DNA from: a bacterium
GTDB lineage: Bacteria; Chloroflexota; Dormibacteria; Aeolococcales; Bog-877
NCBI GenBank assembly: GCA_021844355.1
Contig: JAKBTP010000188.1
Coordinates: forward strand, 1-16,399
Length of the DNA: 16,399 nucleotides
Direction: 5' to 3'
Shown here: positions 6,056-13,617 of the stretch, piece after piece
How the letters are laid out: each line of letters starts with the position of its first letter
Numbering within the stretch: position 1 is the stretch's first letter
The notes under the pieces: generated by a model
What the model saw: only the letters and a program-made list of their open reading frames with translations
What the model was told of the DNA's origin: nothing
Databases searched by the model: none
Translations under genes and position numbers: made by a program

Positions 6056-7159
6056 CTAGACGTTGAACAAAAAGTGCATCACATCGCCGTCCTGGGTGAG
6101 ATAGTCGCGCCCCTCCAGCCGGCGCTGGCCCCGCTCCCGAACCCCCGCGTAGCCCCCGGCCGCCACCAGCTCGTCCCACCGGCAGACCTCGGCACGGATG
6201 AACCCCTTGGCGAAGTCCGTGTGGATGGCGGCGGCGGCCTCGACGGCGGTGGCCCCCTGGCGCACCGTCCAGGCCCTCACCTCCTTCTCCCCCGCGGTGA
6301 AGAAGGTGATCAGGGAAAGGGCGCGGTAGCCGGCCGCGCTCAGCTGCCCGAGGCCGGTCTCCGACAGCCCCAGCTGGGAGAGGAACTCCTGTGCCTCGGC
6401 GGGCTCGAGCTCGGCAAGCTCCGCCTCCAGCTTGGCGGACACGGCGACGAACTGCGCGCCCTCCTCGCGGGCCCGCTCCCGCAGCGGCAGCGCCACCGCC
6501 GGGAGCTCCCCTTGTAGGGAGTCCTCGTCCACGTTGCCCACCACGACCACCGGCTTGGCTGTAAGGAGCTGGAAATCGCGGAGCAGCGCCGCCTCCTCCT
6601 CCGCCACCTCGATCCTCCGGGCGGGCTCTCCCTTCTCCAGCCCCTGCCTGAGCCGCTCGATCAGCGCCACCTCCGAGCGTGCCTGCTTTCCTCCCGCTCC
6701 CGCCCTGGCCACCCGGCCCACCCGGTCCAGCCGGCGCTCCAGGGTCGTAAGGTCCGCCAGCGCCAGCTCCAGCTCCAGGATCTCCAGGTCCCGGAGCGGG
6801 TCCACCTCTCCCTCGATATGGCCCACGTCGGAGGCCGCAAAGCAGCGCAGCACGAAGGCGATGGCGTCCGCGCTGCGGATGTGGCCGAGGAACTGGTTCC
6901 CCAGCCCCTCCCCGCGGTGGGCGCCCCGGACCAGCCCGGCGATGTCGGTGAAGGTCACCGTGGCGGGGATGACCCGCGGGGGATGGAAGAGCTCGGCCAG
7001 CCGCTCCAAACGGGGGTCGGGGACCGGGACCACCCCGGTGGAGGGGTCGATGGTGGTGAAGGGGAAGGCTCCCACCGCGGCGTGGGCCCGGGTGAGGGCA
7101 TTGAAGAGGGTGGACTTGCCCGCGTTGGGCAGCCCCACGATCCCCACCGAGAGGCTCAA
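6056..7159 (-). CDS. ychF: Redox-regulated ATPase YchF (OLA1 family)
   Basis: A 367-residue protein, near the usual length of about 363. It has the P-loop GLPNAGKST (residues 9-17), the switch/G3 block DIAGLVRGAHRGEGLGNQFL, the altered G4 motif VGNVDE (not NKxD, hence ATP rather than GTP preference), and a C-terminal TGS-like domain 'FFTAGEKEVRAWTVRQGATAVEAA' up to 'GDVMHFLFNV'. YchF binds ribosomes and is a negative factor in oxidative stress responses. The start is TTG at 7159, inside TTGA, which overlaps the TGA of the HAD gene upstream. This implies translational coupling in a two-gene unit. Confidence 0.97.
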   Translation of the reverse strand: MSLSVGIVGLPNAGKSTLFNALTRAHAAVGAFPFTTIDPSTGVVPVPDPRLERLAELFHPPRVIPATVTFTDIAGLVRGAHRGEGLGNQFLGHIRSADAIAFVLRCFAASDVGHIEGEVDPLRDLEILELELALADLTTLERRLDRVGRVARAGAGGKQARSEVALIERLRQGLEKGEPARRIEVAEEEAALLRDFQLLTAKPVVVVGNVDEDSLQGELPAVALPLRERAREEGAQFVAVSAKLEAELAELEPAEAQEFLSQLGLSETGLGQLSAAGYRALSLITFFTAGEKEVRAWTVRQGATAVEAAAAIHTDFAKGFIRAEVCRWDELVAAGGYAGVRERGQRRLEGRDYLTQDGDVMHFLFNV

Positions 7160-7977
7160 CTCGTCCGGACCCCGTCCAGCCCGAGCTGGGCCAGCGCCGC
7201 CGCCAGCCCTCCCCGCCCCGGCCCCGGCACCAGCAGTGACGCCTGCGCCTTCACCTCCTCCGCGGCCCCCTCCACCGCCACCGCGGTCCCGGCGGCCCTG
7301 AGCATGGGCAGGTCGTTGGGCGCGTCGCCGAGGGCGATGGTCTGTTCGCGGTCCACCCCCAGGTGACTGCAGAGCCAGAGCAGCGCCTCACCCTTGTCCA
7401 CCCCCCTGGCCGTGATCTCACAGAACCCCACGAGAGACCTGGTCACCTCGGCACGATCGCCCACCAGCTCGCGGACCTCGGCGAGCAGGCGCGGGAAGCG
7501 GTCGAGATCGGCGGTCACCAGGGTCATCTTGGTGGTGCCCTTGGTGAGCCGCTCCTCCAGGGGGGGATCCTTGGCCACCACCGCCTCGATCTGGGCCACG
7601 CTGGTGTAGAAGGCGACGTCGGCGTTCTTGGCCTCCACCAGCAGCTCGTCGTCCTGGTAGACGTTGACCGAGTACCCCCTCCGGTGGGCCAGCTCCAGAA
7701 CCGGCAGCGACACCTCGGGTGGCACCTCCTTGCGGTAGAGGACCTGACCGCCCCGCTCCCCCGGCAGCTCCTGGATCAGCGCCCCCTGGTAGCAGATCAG
7801 CGGCAGGCGCGTCTGCAGCTGGAGGGCGTAGGGGAGGGCCGAGCGGTACATCCGGCCGGTGGCGATCCCCACCAGGTGTCCGGCCTTCTGGGCGCGGTGG
7901 GCCGCCTCCACGTCTACCGGGTCCAGGGTGAGTCGCCGGTCCAGCAGCGTGCCGTCCAGGTCAGTGAAGAGCAGCAT
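7156..7977 (-). CDS. Cof-type HAD-IIB family phosphatase
   Basis: A 273-residue protein with the HAD motif I FTDLDGT (nucleophile D6 and acid D8), motif II Thr in IATGR (T40), motif III Lys in VDKGEAL (K195) and motif IV GDAPNDLPML (217-226). The large insert between motifs II and III is the C2B cap of the Cof/YbjI/mannosyl-3-phosphoglycerate phosphatase class. These are cytosolic magnesium-dependent phosphatases for small phosphorylated metabolites; the substrate cannot be told from sequence. The frame is open upstream, but the ATG at 7977 puts motif I at its usual place. Its stop overlaps the start of ychF by 4 nt. A 16-codon frame ends on the start codon. Confidence 0.92.
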   Translation of the reverse strand: MLLFTDLDGTLLDRRLTLDPVDVEAAHRAQKAGHLVGIATGRMYRSALPYALQLQTRLPLICYQGALIQELPGERGGQVLYRKEVPPEVSLPVLELAHRRGYSVNVYQDDELLVEAKNADVAFYTSVAQIEAVVAKDPPLEERLTKGTTKMTLVTADLDRFPRLLAEVRELVGDRAEVTRSLVGFCEITARGVDKGEALLWLCSHLGVDREQTIALGDAPNDLPMLRAAGTAVAVEGAAEEVKAQASLLVPGPGRGGLAAALAQLGLDGVRTS

Positions 7978-8027
7978 CACCGCCCCGACCGCCACTGCGC
8001 CCGCGCCCCGCCTCTCAGCTCGCCCAC
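7977..8027 (-). CDS. Possible 16-codon leader ORF before the HAD phosphatase
   Basis: GTG at 8027 opens a frame for MGELRGGARAQWRSGR whose TGA (7979-7977) overlaps the HAD ATG as TGATG. GAGAAT, a weak -10-like hexamer (8035-8040), lies seven bases upstream of the GTG, the spacing seen at the leaderless-type genes here. This could be a leader peptide that feeds ribosomes to the phosphatase, or chance. Confidence 0.2.
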   Translation of the reverse strand: MGELRGGARAQWRSGR

Positions 8028-8095
8028 AGCTGCCATTCTCGCCGATCGGCAGGGCAGCCCCGATCTCGCCGGGCCGGGGCACCCACCCGCCGGGA

Positions 8096-8101
8096 TATAG
8101 T
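8096..8101 (+). promoter_or_regulatory. -10 box (TATAGT) of the DEAD-box helicase, decides its start
   Basis: TATAGT is followed by seven bases and TTG at 8109, in frame with the helicase. The alternative GTG at 8100 lies inside the box and would not be transcribed from this promoter, so TTG 8109 is the better start. No Shine-Dalgarno is seen. Confidence 0.6.
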
Positions 8102-8108
8102 GGGGGCG

Positions 8109-9350
8109 TTGCCAGTTCGATCTAGACGCCCTTTCCGACCACAGGTCCGCACCTTCGGCCCCGTCCCCTCGGCGGGCGCACCTGCCGCCCCGCTCCCCAC
8201 CGGCTCGTTCGCCGAGCTGGGGCTGTCCGAGGGGATGCTCCAGACCCTGGAGAGAGTCGGGTACGGGCACCCAACGCCAATTCAGGCGCTCACCATCCCC
8301 CGCGCCCTGCAGGGCCGGGACGTCATCGGCGGGGCTCAGACCGGCTCGGGGAAGACCGCCGCCTTCGCGGTCCCGGTACTGGAGCGGGTGGAGGTGGGGA
8401 GCCCGGACGTGCAGGCGCTGGTCCTCTGTCCCACGAGGGAGCTGGCCGCCCAGGTGACCCTGGAGTTCGAGAAGCTGGCCGCCCACCTCAAGGTGGAGAT
8501 CCTGGCCATAGTGGGCGGCGATTCCATGGGGCGGCAGCTGGACGGGCTCAGGCGGCACCCCGCCGTGGTCGTGGGCACCCCGGGCCGGGTGCTGGACCAC
8601 CTTCAGCGTCACAGCCTTAAGCTGGCCGGGGTCCGCTTCGCCGTCCTGGACGAGGCCGACCGGATGCTGGACATGGGCTTCGCCCCAGACGTGGAGCGGA
8701 TCCTGCAGCAGACCCCCAAGCAGCGCCAGACGCTGCTCTTCTCCGCCACCGTGCCGGCCTGGATCCACCGCCTCGCCGAGCGCCACATGCGCGAGCCCGA
8801 GACCCTCTCCGTCGCCGGGGAGATGGAGCTGGTGCCCACGGTCCGCCAGTGGTGCATCGAGTGCTCCTGGGCGGAGAAGGAGGAGGCGCTCACCATGCTG
8901 CTGGACAGCCCCCAGGTGCGCACCGGGCTGATCTTCACCGCCACCAAGCGCAACGCCGACCTCCTCCATGCCGCCCTGCTGGCCCGTGGGTACGACGTGA
9001 CGGTGATCCATGGGGACCTCAGCCAGCACGACCGGGACCTGGCCCTGGAGCGCTTCCGCAATTCCAAGGTGCGCTTCCTCATCGCCACCGACGTGGCCGC
9101 CCGCGGGCTGGACATCGAGGACATCAGCCACGTGATCAACTACGACGCGCCGTCCAGCCCCGAGGACTACGTGCACCGGGTGGGGCGCACAGCCCGGGCC
9201 GGCCGGGAGGGGGTCGCCCTGACGCTGATCACCCCGATCGAGATCCTCAAGATCCGGGACATCGAGCGCCACACCCACCGGGCCATCGAGCGCCACCACC
9301 TCTCGGACCTTCGCCTTCTGGCGGGGTCGGTGGGAGAGCTGGTCGGCTGA
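8109..9350 (+). CDS. DEAD-box ATP-dependent RNA helicase
   Basis: A 413-residue protein with all core motifs (numbering from TTG 8109): Q motif GYGHPTPIQ (51-59), motif I AQTGSGKT (76-83), Ia PTRELAAQ, Ib TPGR, II DEAD (181-184), III SAT (212-214), IV LIFTAT, V ATDVAARGLD and VI HRVGRTARAG (356-365). It unwinds short RNA duplexes in ribosome assembly, mRNA decay or cold adaptation. It is close to the minimal two-RecA-domain core: a short Pro/Arg-rich N-terminus of about 30 residues and almost no C-terminal extension, so it lacks the RNA-binding tails of DbpA, CsdA or RhlE. It is transcribed divergently from the HAD gene and converges on pheA, with a hairpin between. Confidence 0.95.
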   Translation: MPVRSRRPFRPQVRTFGPVPSAGAPAAPLPTGSFAELGLSEGMLQTLERVGYGHPTPIQALTIPRALQGRDVIGGAQTGSGKTAAFAVPVLERVEVGSPDVQALVLCPTRELAAQVTLEFEKLAAHLKVEILAIVGGDSMGRQLDGLRRHPAVVVGTPGRVLDHLQRHSLKLAGVRFAVLDEADRMLDMGFAPDVERILQQTPKQRQTLLFSATVPAWIHRLAERHMREPETLSVAGEMELVPTVRQWCIECSWAEKEEALTMLLDSPQVRTGLIFTATKRNADLLHAALLARGYDVTVIHGDLSQHDRDLALERFRNSKVRFLIATDVAARGLDIEDISHVINYDAPSSPEDYVHRVGRTARAGREGVALTLITPIEILKIRDIERHTHRAIERHHLSDLRLLAGSVGELVG

Positions 9351-9362
9351 TTTCCCGCTGCG

Positions 9363-9380
9363 GCCCTCCGCGAGGAGGGC
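9363..9380. terminator. Hairpin between convergent helicase and pheA
   Basis: GCCCTCC-GCGA-GGAGGGC is a perfect 7-bp GC-rich stem with a tetraloop that fills the 30-bp gap between two converging stop codons. It can fold from either strand, so it probably ends both transcripts. It lacks a T-run on both sides. Confidence 0.55.
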
Positions 9381-10220
9381 TCAGGTGGCGAGAGCCCGCG
9401 GGTAGAGGCCGAAGACCCTGAGCTCCGACGTGAGCCCTCCCAGCGCCGCCATGAGCTGGGAGCAGTCCTGGCCGGGATCCAGCTCCAGGTCCGCATAGAA
9501 GCGGTACTCGAAGGGGAGGTCGGGGATGGGACGGGAGTCCAGCCGGCTCAGGTTCAGCCTCCGCTGCGAGCACTCCAGGAGGACGGCCGCCAGCGCCCCG
9601 GGGCTGTGGGCGGTGACGAACCCCAGGGAGAGCTTGGCCGGGAGGGCGGGGGGCGCGAGCCGCACGGTACCCGGGAGGCACACCAGGAACCGGGTGCGGT
9701 TGCTGGCCCGGTCGGCGATGTCCTCGGCGACCACCCGGAGGCCGTAGCGGGCGGCGGCGGCCGCACTGGCGATGGCGGCCTCTCCGGGTACCTGGTGCTC
9801 GGCCACCCAGCGGGCCGCCCCGGCGGTGTCCGGGTGGGGAACCGGCTCGATCCCTCGCTCCGCCAGGAACCCGGCGCACTGGGCCAGCGCCTGGGGGTGG
9901 GAGAGGGCGCGCCGAACCGGGGCCGAGGTAGCCGTCAGCAGCTGATGCCGAACGGGCAGGAAGTGCTCGCCGAGGACCACCACCTCGGGATGGGCCCAGA
10001 GGAGGTCGGAGACCTCCTGGACCACCCCGCCCAGGCTGTTCTCCACCGGCAGCACCGCGGCCCGGCCGGCCCCGAGGCCGGCGAAGGCGGCGGCGAAGGT
10101 GGGCCGGCCGGTGGCCGGTACCCCGGGGAAGAGCCGCTGGGCCGCCTCCTCGGAGTAGGCGCCGGGTTCGCCCTGGTAGAGGACCTGGAGGACCTCCGAT
10201 GGGTCCCCCCCTACTCCCAC
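9381..10220 (-). CDS. pheA: Prephenate dehydratase
   Basis: A 279-residue monofunctional enzyme that decarboxylates and dehydrates prephenate to phenylpyruvate, the last specific step to phenylalanine. Periplasmic-binding-like PDT domain: YQGEPGAYSEEAA near the N-terminus, AAVLPVENSLGG (54-65) and the catalytic SNRTRFLV (173-180, with Thr-Arg-Phe). The C-terminal ACT domain (about 197-279) carries GALAAVL and SRLDSRP in place of the classic GALV and ESRP phenylalanine-binding motifs, so feedback inhibition is likely but not certain. There is no chorismate mutase domain. The GTG at 10220 lies within leuD, 10 nt before its end, and no later start exists before the conserved N-terminus. It is the last gene of the leucine operon. 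Confidence 0.93.
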   Translation of the reverse strand: MGVGGDPSEVLQVLYQGEPGAYSEEAAQRLFPGVPATGRPTFAAAFAGLGAGRAAVLPVENSLGGVVQEVSDLLWAHPEVVVLGEHFLPVRHQLLTATSAPVRRALSHPQALAQCAGFLAERGIEPVPHPDTAGAARWVAEHQVPGEAAIASAAAAARYGLRVVAEDIADRASNRTRFLVCLPGTVRLAPPALPAKLSLGFVTAHSPGALAAVLLECSQRRLNLSRLDSRPIPDLPFEYRFYADLELDPGQDCSQLMAALGGLTSELRVFGLYPRALAT

Positions 10221-10831
10221 CGGTGACGGGTGGTGGGCAGGAGCGGAGAGCGGGCCTGCTCGAAGGCCGAGATGGCCGCCTCCTCCCGCAGCGCCATACC
10301 CAGCGGGTCCAGACCGGAGAGGAGGCACTCCCGCCAGAACGGATCGAGCTGGAACGGGGCCTTCCGCCCCTCCCGGTCCCGGACCACCTGGGCCTGAAGG
10401 TCCACGATCAGCCGGTATCCGTCGCGCCTGCGGGCGCGCAGCTGGAGGTCGGCGCAGACCGGGTCGGCCAGGGCCACCGGGAGCAGGCCGTTCTGGAGGG
10501 CGTTGGTGCGGAAGATGTCGGCGAAGGAGGGCGCCACCACCACCCGGAACCCCATCTGCGCCAGCGCCCAGACGGCATGCTCGCGGGAGGAGCCACAGCC
10601 GAAGTTGCGCCCGGCCAGCAGGATCTCGGCCCCTCGGTACTCGGGGCAGTTGAGCTCGAAGTCGGGCCGGTCGTGCCCCTCCGCGTCGTAGCGCCAGTCG
10701 AAGAAGCAGGCCTTGCCGTACCCCGCCCGCCCGGTGCTCTTCAGAAACTGCTTGGGGATGATCTGATCGGTGTCGACGTCGTCACGGGACAGGGTGGCCA
10801 CCAGCCCCTCCAAGACGGTGAACGCCTCCAC
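10211..10831 (-). CDS. leuD: 3-isopropylmalate dehydratase, small subunit
   Basis: A 206-residue protein of the usual length. VDTDQIIPKQFLK (residues 19-31) and GRNFGCGSSREHAVWAL (74-90) are the diagnostic LeuD swivel-domain blocks. With LeuC it isomerises 2-isopropylmalate to 3-isopropylmalate in leucine synthesis. The start is GTG at 10831, one base after the leuC stop, with GGAAGG at the end of leuC as ribosome binding site. Its last codons overlap the beginning of pheA. Confidence 0.96.
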   Translation of the reverse strand: MEAFTVLEGLVATLSRDDVDTDQIIPKQFLKSTGRAGYGKACFFDWRYDAEGHDRPDFELNCPEYRGAEILLAGRNFGCGSSREHAVWALAQMGFRVVVAPSFADIFRTNALQNGLLPVALADPVCADLQLRARRRDGYRLIVDLQAQVVRDREGRKAPFQLDPFWRECLLSGLDPLGMALREEAAISAFEQARSPLLPTTRHRWE

Positions 10832-10832
10832 C

Positions 10833-12287
10833 TCAGCCTTCCTTCGCCGCGACGCCGAGTTCCGCGGGCTCCAACCGGCGGACGTCCGCGAAGTGGCCGA
10901 ACACCGCGGCAGCGGCCGCCATCGCCGGGCTCACGAGGTGTGTTCGCCCCCCCGCCCCCTGCCGCCCCTCGAAGTTGCGGTTGGAGGTCGAGGCGCAGCG
11001 CTCACCGGGGGAGAGGATGTCCGGGTTCATCCCCAGGCACATGGAGCAGCCGGCCTCCAACCACTCGAAGCCGGCGTCGCGGAAGATCCGGTCCAGCCCC
11101 TCCTCCTCGGCCGCCCGCTTCACCGCCCCCGATCCCGGCACCACCATGGCCCGGACCCCAGGGCTCACCCGGCGCCCAGCGGCGATGGCGGCCGCCGCGC
11201 GCAGGTCCTCCAGGCGGCCATTGGTGCAGGAGCCGATGAACACCCGGTCGATGTGGATGTCCTCGATCGCGGTTCCCTCCTCCAGCCCCATGTAGGCCAG
11301 GGCTCGGCGCGCCGCCTCCCGGGCCGCCTCCGAGCGAAGCTCCGCCAGCTCCGGGACCCGGGCGCCTACCGGTACGGACATGGAGGGGTTGGTCCCCCAG
11401 GTCACGAAGGGCGAAAGCTGGGATGCGTCGATGCGGACCTGGCGGTCGAAGTTCGCTCCCGGGTCGGAGGCGAAGCTCAGCCACCGCTCGGCGGCGGCCG
11501 CGAACTCGTGGCCTTTGGGGACGGCGGGCCGGCCCTCCAGGTAGGCGACGGTGGTCTGGTCGGGAGAGATCAGCCCGGCCCGAGCGCCGGCCTCGATGGT
11601 CATGTTGCAGACGGTCATCCGCCCCTCCATGGTGAGCTGGCGCACCGTGGTCCCCGAGTACTCCACTATCGAGCCCTGGCCGCCCGCCACCCCGATCTCC
11701 CGGATGATCCCCAGGGCCAGGTCCTTGGCGGTCACCCCCTGGCCGAGCTGCCCATCCACGCGCACCTCGAGGGTGGGGGCTGGGGCCTGCCAGATGCACT
11801 GGGAGGCCAGCACCTGCTCGACCTCCGTCGTGCCGATCCCGAAGGCCAGCGCCCCGAAGGCGCCGTGGGTGGAGGTGTGGGAGTCGCCGCAGACCACCGT
11901 CATCCCCGGCTGGGTGAGGCCCAGCTCCGGACCCACCACGTGGACGATCCCCTGCCGGCGGTGGTAGAGGTCGAGGAGGGGGATGCCGGCCGCAGCGCAG
12001 TTCTCCGAGAGCTGGCGCAGCTGCTCCCTCCCCACCGGGTCGGGGGTCTCCCGGGTGCGCTCCCAGGTCGGGACCAGGTGATCCATAACCGCCAGGGTGA
12101 GGTCGGGACGGCGCACCCGGCGCCCCGCGGCGCGAAGGCCGGCGAAGGCCTGGGGGGATGTGACCTCATGCACCAGGTGCAGGTCCACGTACATCAGCAT
12201 CCGCTGGAGGGGGTCCCCAGCCACGCGGTGGGCGTCCCAGATCTTGTGGTAGGCGGTGCGCTGGGCCTCCAAGGTCGGTCCCTCCAT
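10833..12287 (-). CDS. leuC: 3-isopropylmalate dehydratase, large subunit
   Basis: A 484-residue aconitase-family protein. It shows KIWDAHRV and DLHLVHEVTSPQAFAGLR near the N-terminus, CGDSHTSTHGAFGALAFGIGTTEVE (133-157), and the three [4Fe-4S] cysteines in GSCTNGR (C354) and CSMCLGMN (C414 and C417). The SNRNFEGRQG block is also intact. It forms the catalytic heterodimer with LeuD. The frame is open upstream of 12287, but the ATG at 12287 fits the family. It overlaps the TGA of the cimA relic as TGATG, and no purine-rich ribosome binding site precedes it, so translation probably depends on ribosomes finishing the relic. Confidence 0.97.
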   Translation of the reverse strand: MEGPTLEAQRTAYHKIWDAHRVAGDPLQRMLMYVDLHLVHEVTSPQAFAGLRAAGRRVRRPDLTLAVMDHLVPTWERTRETPDPVGREQLRQLSENCAAAGIPLLDLYHRRQGIVHVVGPELGLTQPGMTVVCGDSHTSTHGAFGALAFGIGTTEVEQVLASQCIWQAPAPTLEVRVDGQLGQGVTAKDLALGIIREIGVAGGQGSIVEYSGTTVRQLTMEGRMTVCNMTIEAGARAGLISPDQTTVAYLEGRPAVPKGHEFAAAAERWLSFASDPGANFDRQVRIDASQLSPFVTWGTNPSMSVPVGARVPELAELRSEAAREAARRALAYMGLEEGTAIEDIHIDRVFIGSCTNGRLEDLRAAAAIAAGRRVSPGVRAMVVPGSGAVKRAAEEEGLDRIFRDAGFEWLEAGCSMCLGMNPDILSPGERCASTSNRNFEGRQGAGGRTHLVSPAMAAAAAVFGHFADVRRLEPAELGVAAKEG

Positions 12288-12541
12288 CAGGCGGTGCTGG
12301 ATTGGGGCGCCCGCAACAGGGGATGGCGGACCGCCCACTCATGGATGTCGATCAAAGCCTCGCAGGAGGCCTCCAGGATGTTGGCAGACCAGCCCACCGT
12401 CGTCCAGCGCCGGCGCCCGTCCGAGGAGTCCACGCCGGCCCGGTCGGGGGCTTCGGCGAGCCGGAGCCCGAAGCCCTGCGTGCCATCCCGGAAGGTGGTG
12501 TCGCAAGGGACTGGGGTCGGGGGCCCGGCGAGGCTACTCAC
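12287..12541 (-). pseudogene. cimA: Citramalate synthase relic with large in-frame internal deletion
   Basis: An 84-codon open frame between leuB and leuC. Residues about 12-24 (PCDTTFRDGTQGF) match the N-terminal active-site block of citramalate/isopropylmalate synthases (xYDTTLRDGxQ). Residues about 38-68, from DSSDGRRRW through TVGWSANILEASCEALIDIHEW, match the extreme C-terminus of CimA (family pattern RWxTVGVSxNIIEASWxALxDSxEY). More than 400 residues normally lie between these blocks, including the rest of the TIM barrel and most of the regulatory domain. The catalytic His pair and the substrate sites are gone, so it cannot be an enzyme. The start GTG forms a GTGA overlap with leuB and the stop forms TGATG with leuC; the frame has no stop across the junction. 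Either a young deletion, a retained small peptide gene, or an assembly collapse of a longer gene. Confidence 0.75.
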
Positions 12542-13617
12542 GCCCGGACCGCCAGCAGACCCGCGACCCGCCGCGCGACATCGGACGTGGTGGCGGTGCC
12601 TCCGAGGTCAGGAGTGAGGCAGCGGTCGCGCACCGCCCCGGCCACAGCCTCCTCGACCGCCCCTGCCAGATCTGGCCGGTCGAGGGAGAGTCGCAGCAGC
12701 ATGGAGACGGCGAGGATCGCTCCCAGGGGGTTGGCGATCCCCCGGCCGGCGATGTCGGGCGCGGAGCCGTGCACCGGCTCGAAGAGCCAGGGCCCATCCC
12801 CGCCCCCGCTGGCTGAGGGCAGCATCCCCAGGGTTCCGGGAAGGGCCGCGGCCTCGTCGGTGAGGATGTCCCCGAAGAGGTTCTCCGTCACCACGACGTC
12901 GAAGTCCGTGGGCCGAAGGAGCAGCCGGAGGGCGAAGCTGTCCACCAGGGAGTGCTCCAGCCGGCATTCGGGATGCCTCCTCGCAACCTCCACGGCCACC
13001 TCGCGCCAGAGGCGGGAGGTGGCCAGCACGTTGGCCTTGTCCACGGACGTCACCCGACGGGAGCGCTCCCGCGCCAGCCGGAAGGCCACCTCCAGGACCC
13101 GGGCTATCTCCGACTCGGAGTACTCCGTGGTGTCCACCGCCCGCCTGCCCGGTGCGGCTCCGGCCTGTCCCTGGGGGCGGCCGAAGTAGGCGCCCCCGGT
13201 GAGCTCGCGCACGAAGAGCACGTCTGCCCCCCGGACCCGCTCCGGCCGCAGCGGGCTCAGCTCCTCGAGCCCCTCCAGGACCCTAACCGGGCGGACGTTG
13301 GCGAAGGCCTCGAGCTGGCGGCGGAGCTGCAGCAGGCCGGCCTCGGGCCGCGCCGGGCCGGCGTCCCAGCGCGGGCCGCCCACCGCCCCCAGGAATACCG
13401 CGTCAGCTTCGCGAGCCGCCTTCAGGGTGGCCGCGGGAAGCGGTTCCAGCCCCTGGTCGATGGCCGCTCCGCCGATGGGATGGTGGGTCAGCTCCAGCTC
13501 GATGCCGCTCCCCGCGAGCGCCGCCTCCAGCACCCGGAGAGCAGCCTCGGTCACCTCGGGGCCCACACCGTCTCCGGGCAGGACCGCCAGGCGGAAGCGA
13601 CCCGCCCTGGAGGTCAC
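12538..13617 (-). CDS. leuB: 3-isopropylmalate dehydrogenase
   Basis: A 359-residue protein of normal length. It has LPGDGVGPEV (residues 13-22), FLGAVGGPRWD (75-85), RELTGGAYFG (137-146), SVDKANVL (191-198), TENLFGDILTDEAA (244-257) and HGSAPDIAGRGIANPLGAIL (283-302), covering the isopropylmalate and NAD sites of the decarboxylating dehydrogenase family. The GGAYFG and 'NLFGDILTDE' blocks point to LeuB rather than isocitrate or tartrate dehydrogenase. It oxidises 3-isopropylmalate to 2-ketoisocaproate. Its GTG start overlaps the leuA stop as GTGA, and its stop overlaps the cimA relic start in the same way. Confidence 0.96.
   Translation of the reverse strand: MTSRAGRFRLAVLPGDGVGPEVTEAALRVLEAALAGSGIELELTHHPIGGAAIDQGLEPLPAATLKAAREADAVFLGAVGGPRWDAGPARPEAGLLQLRRQLEAFANVRPVRVLEGLEELSPLRPERVRGADVLFVRELTGGAYFGRPQGQAGAAPGRRAVDTTEYSESEIARVLEVAFRLARERSRRVTSVDKANVLATSRLWREVAVEVARRHPECRLEHSLVDSFALRLLLRPTDFDVVVTENLFGDILTDEAAALPGTLGMLPSASGGGDGPWLFEPVHGSAPDIAGRGIANPLGAILAVSMLLRLSLDRPDLAGAVEEAVAGAVRDRCLTPDLGGTATTSDVARRVAGLLAVRA

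Noticed and set aside
8100..8108. GTG 8100 as the helicase start
   Set aside because: It overlaps the last bases of the TATAGT box, so it would not be on a transcript starting from that promoter; TTG 8109 fits better.
7977..9299. A 440-residue open frame on the minus strand
   Set aside because: It lies fully antisense to the DEAD-box helicase, whose motifs are all intact. Long antisense frames are expected in high-GC DNA, and the product is His/Gly-rich without a family pattern.
10770..12617. A 615-residue open frame on the plus strand
   Set aside because: It is antisense to leuC and neighbours, with low-complexity Gly/His/Arg composition; it is a GC-frame shadow.
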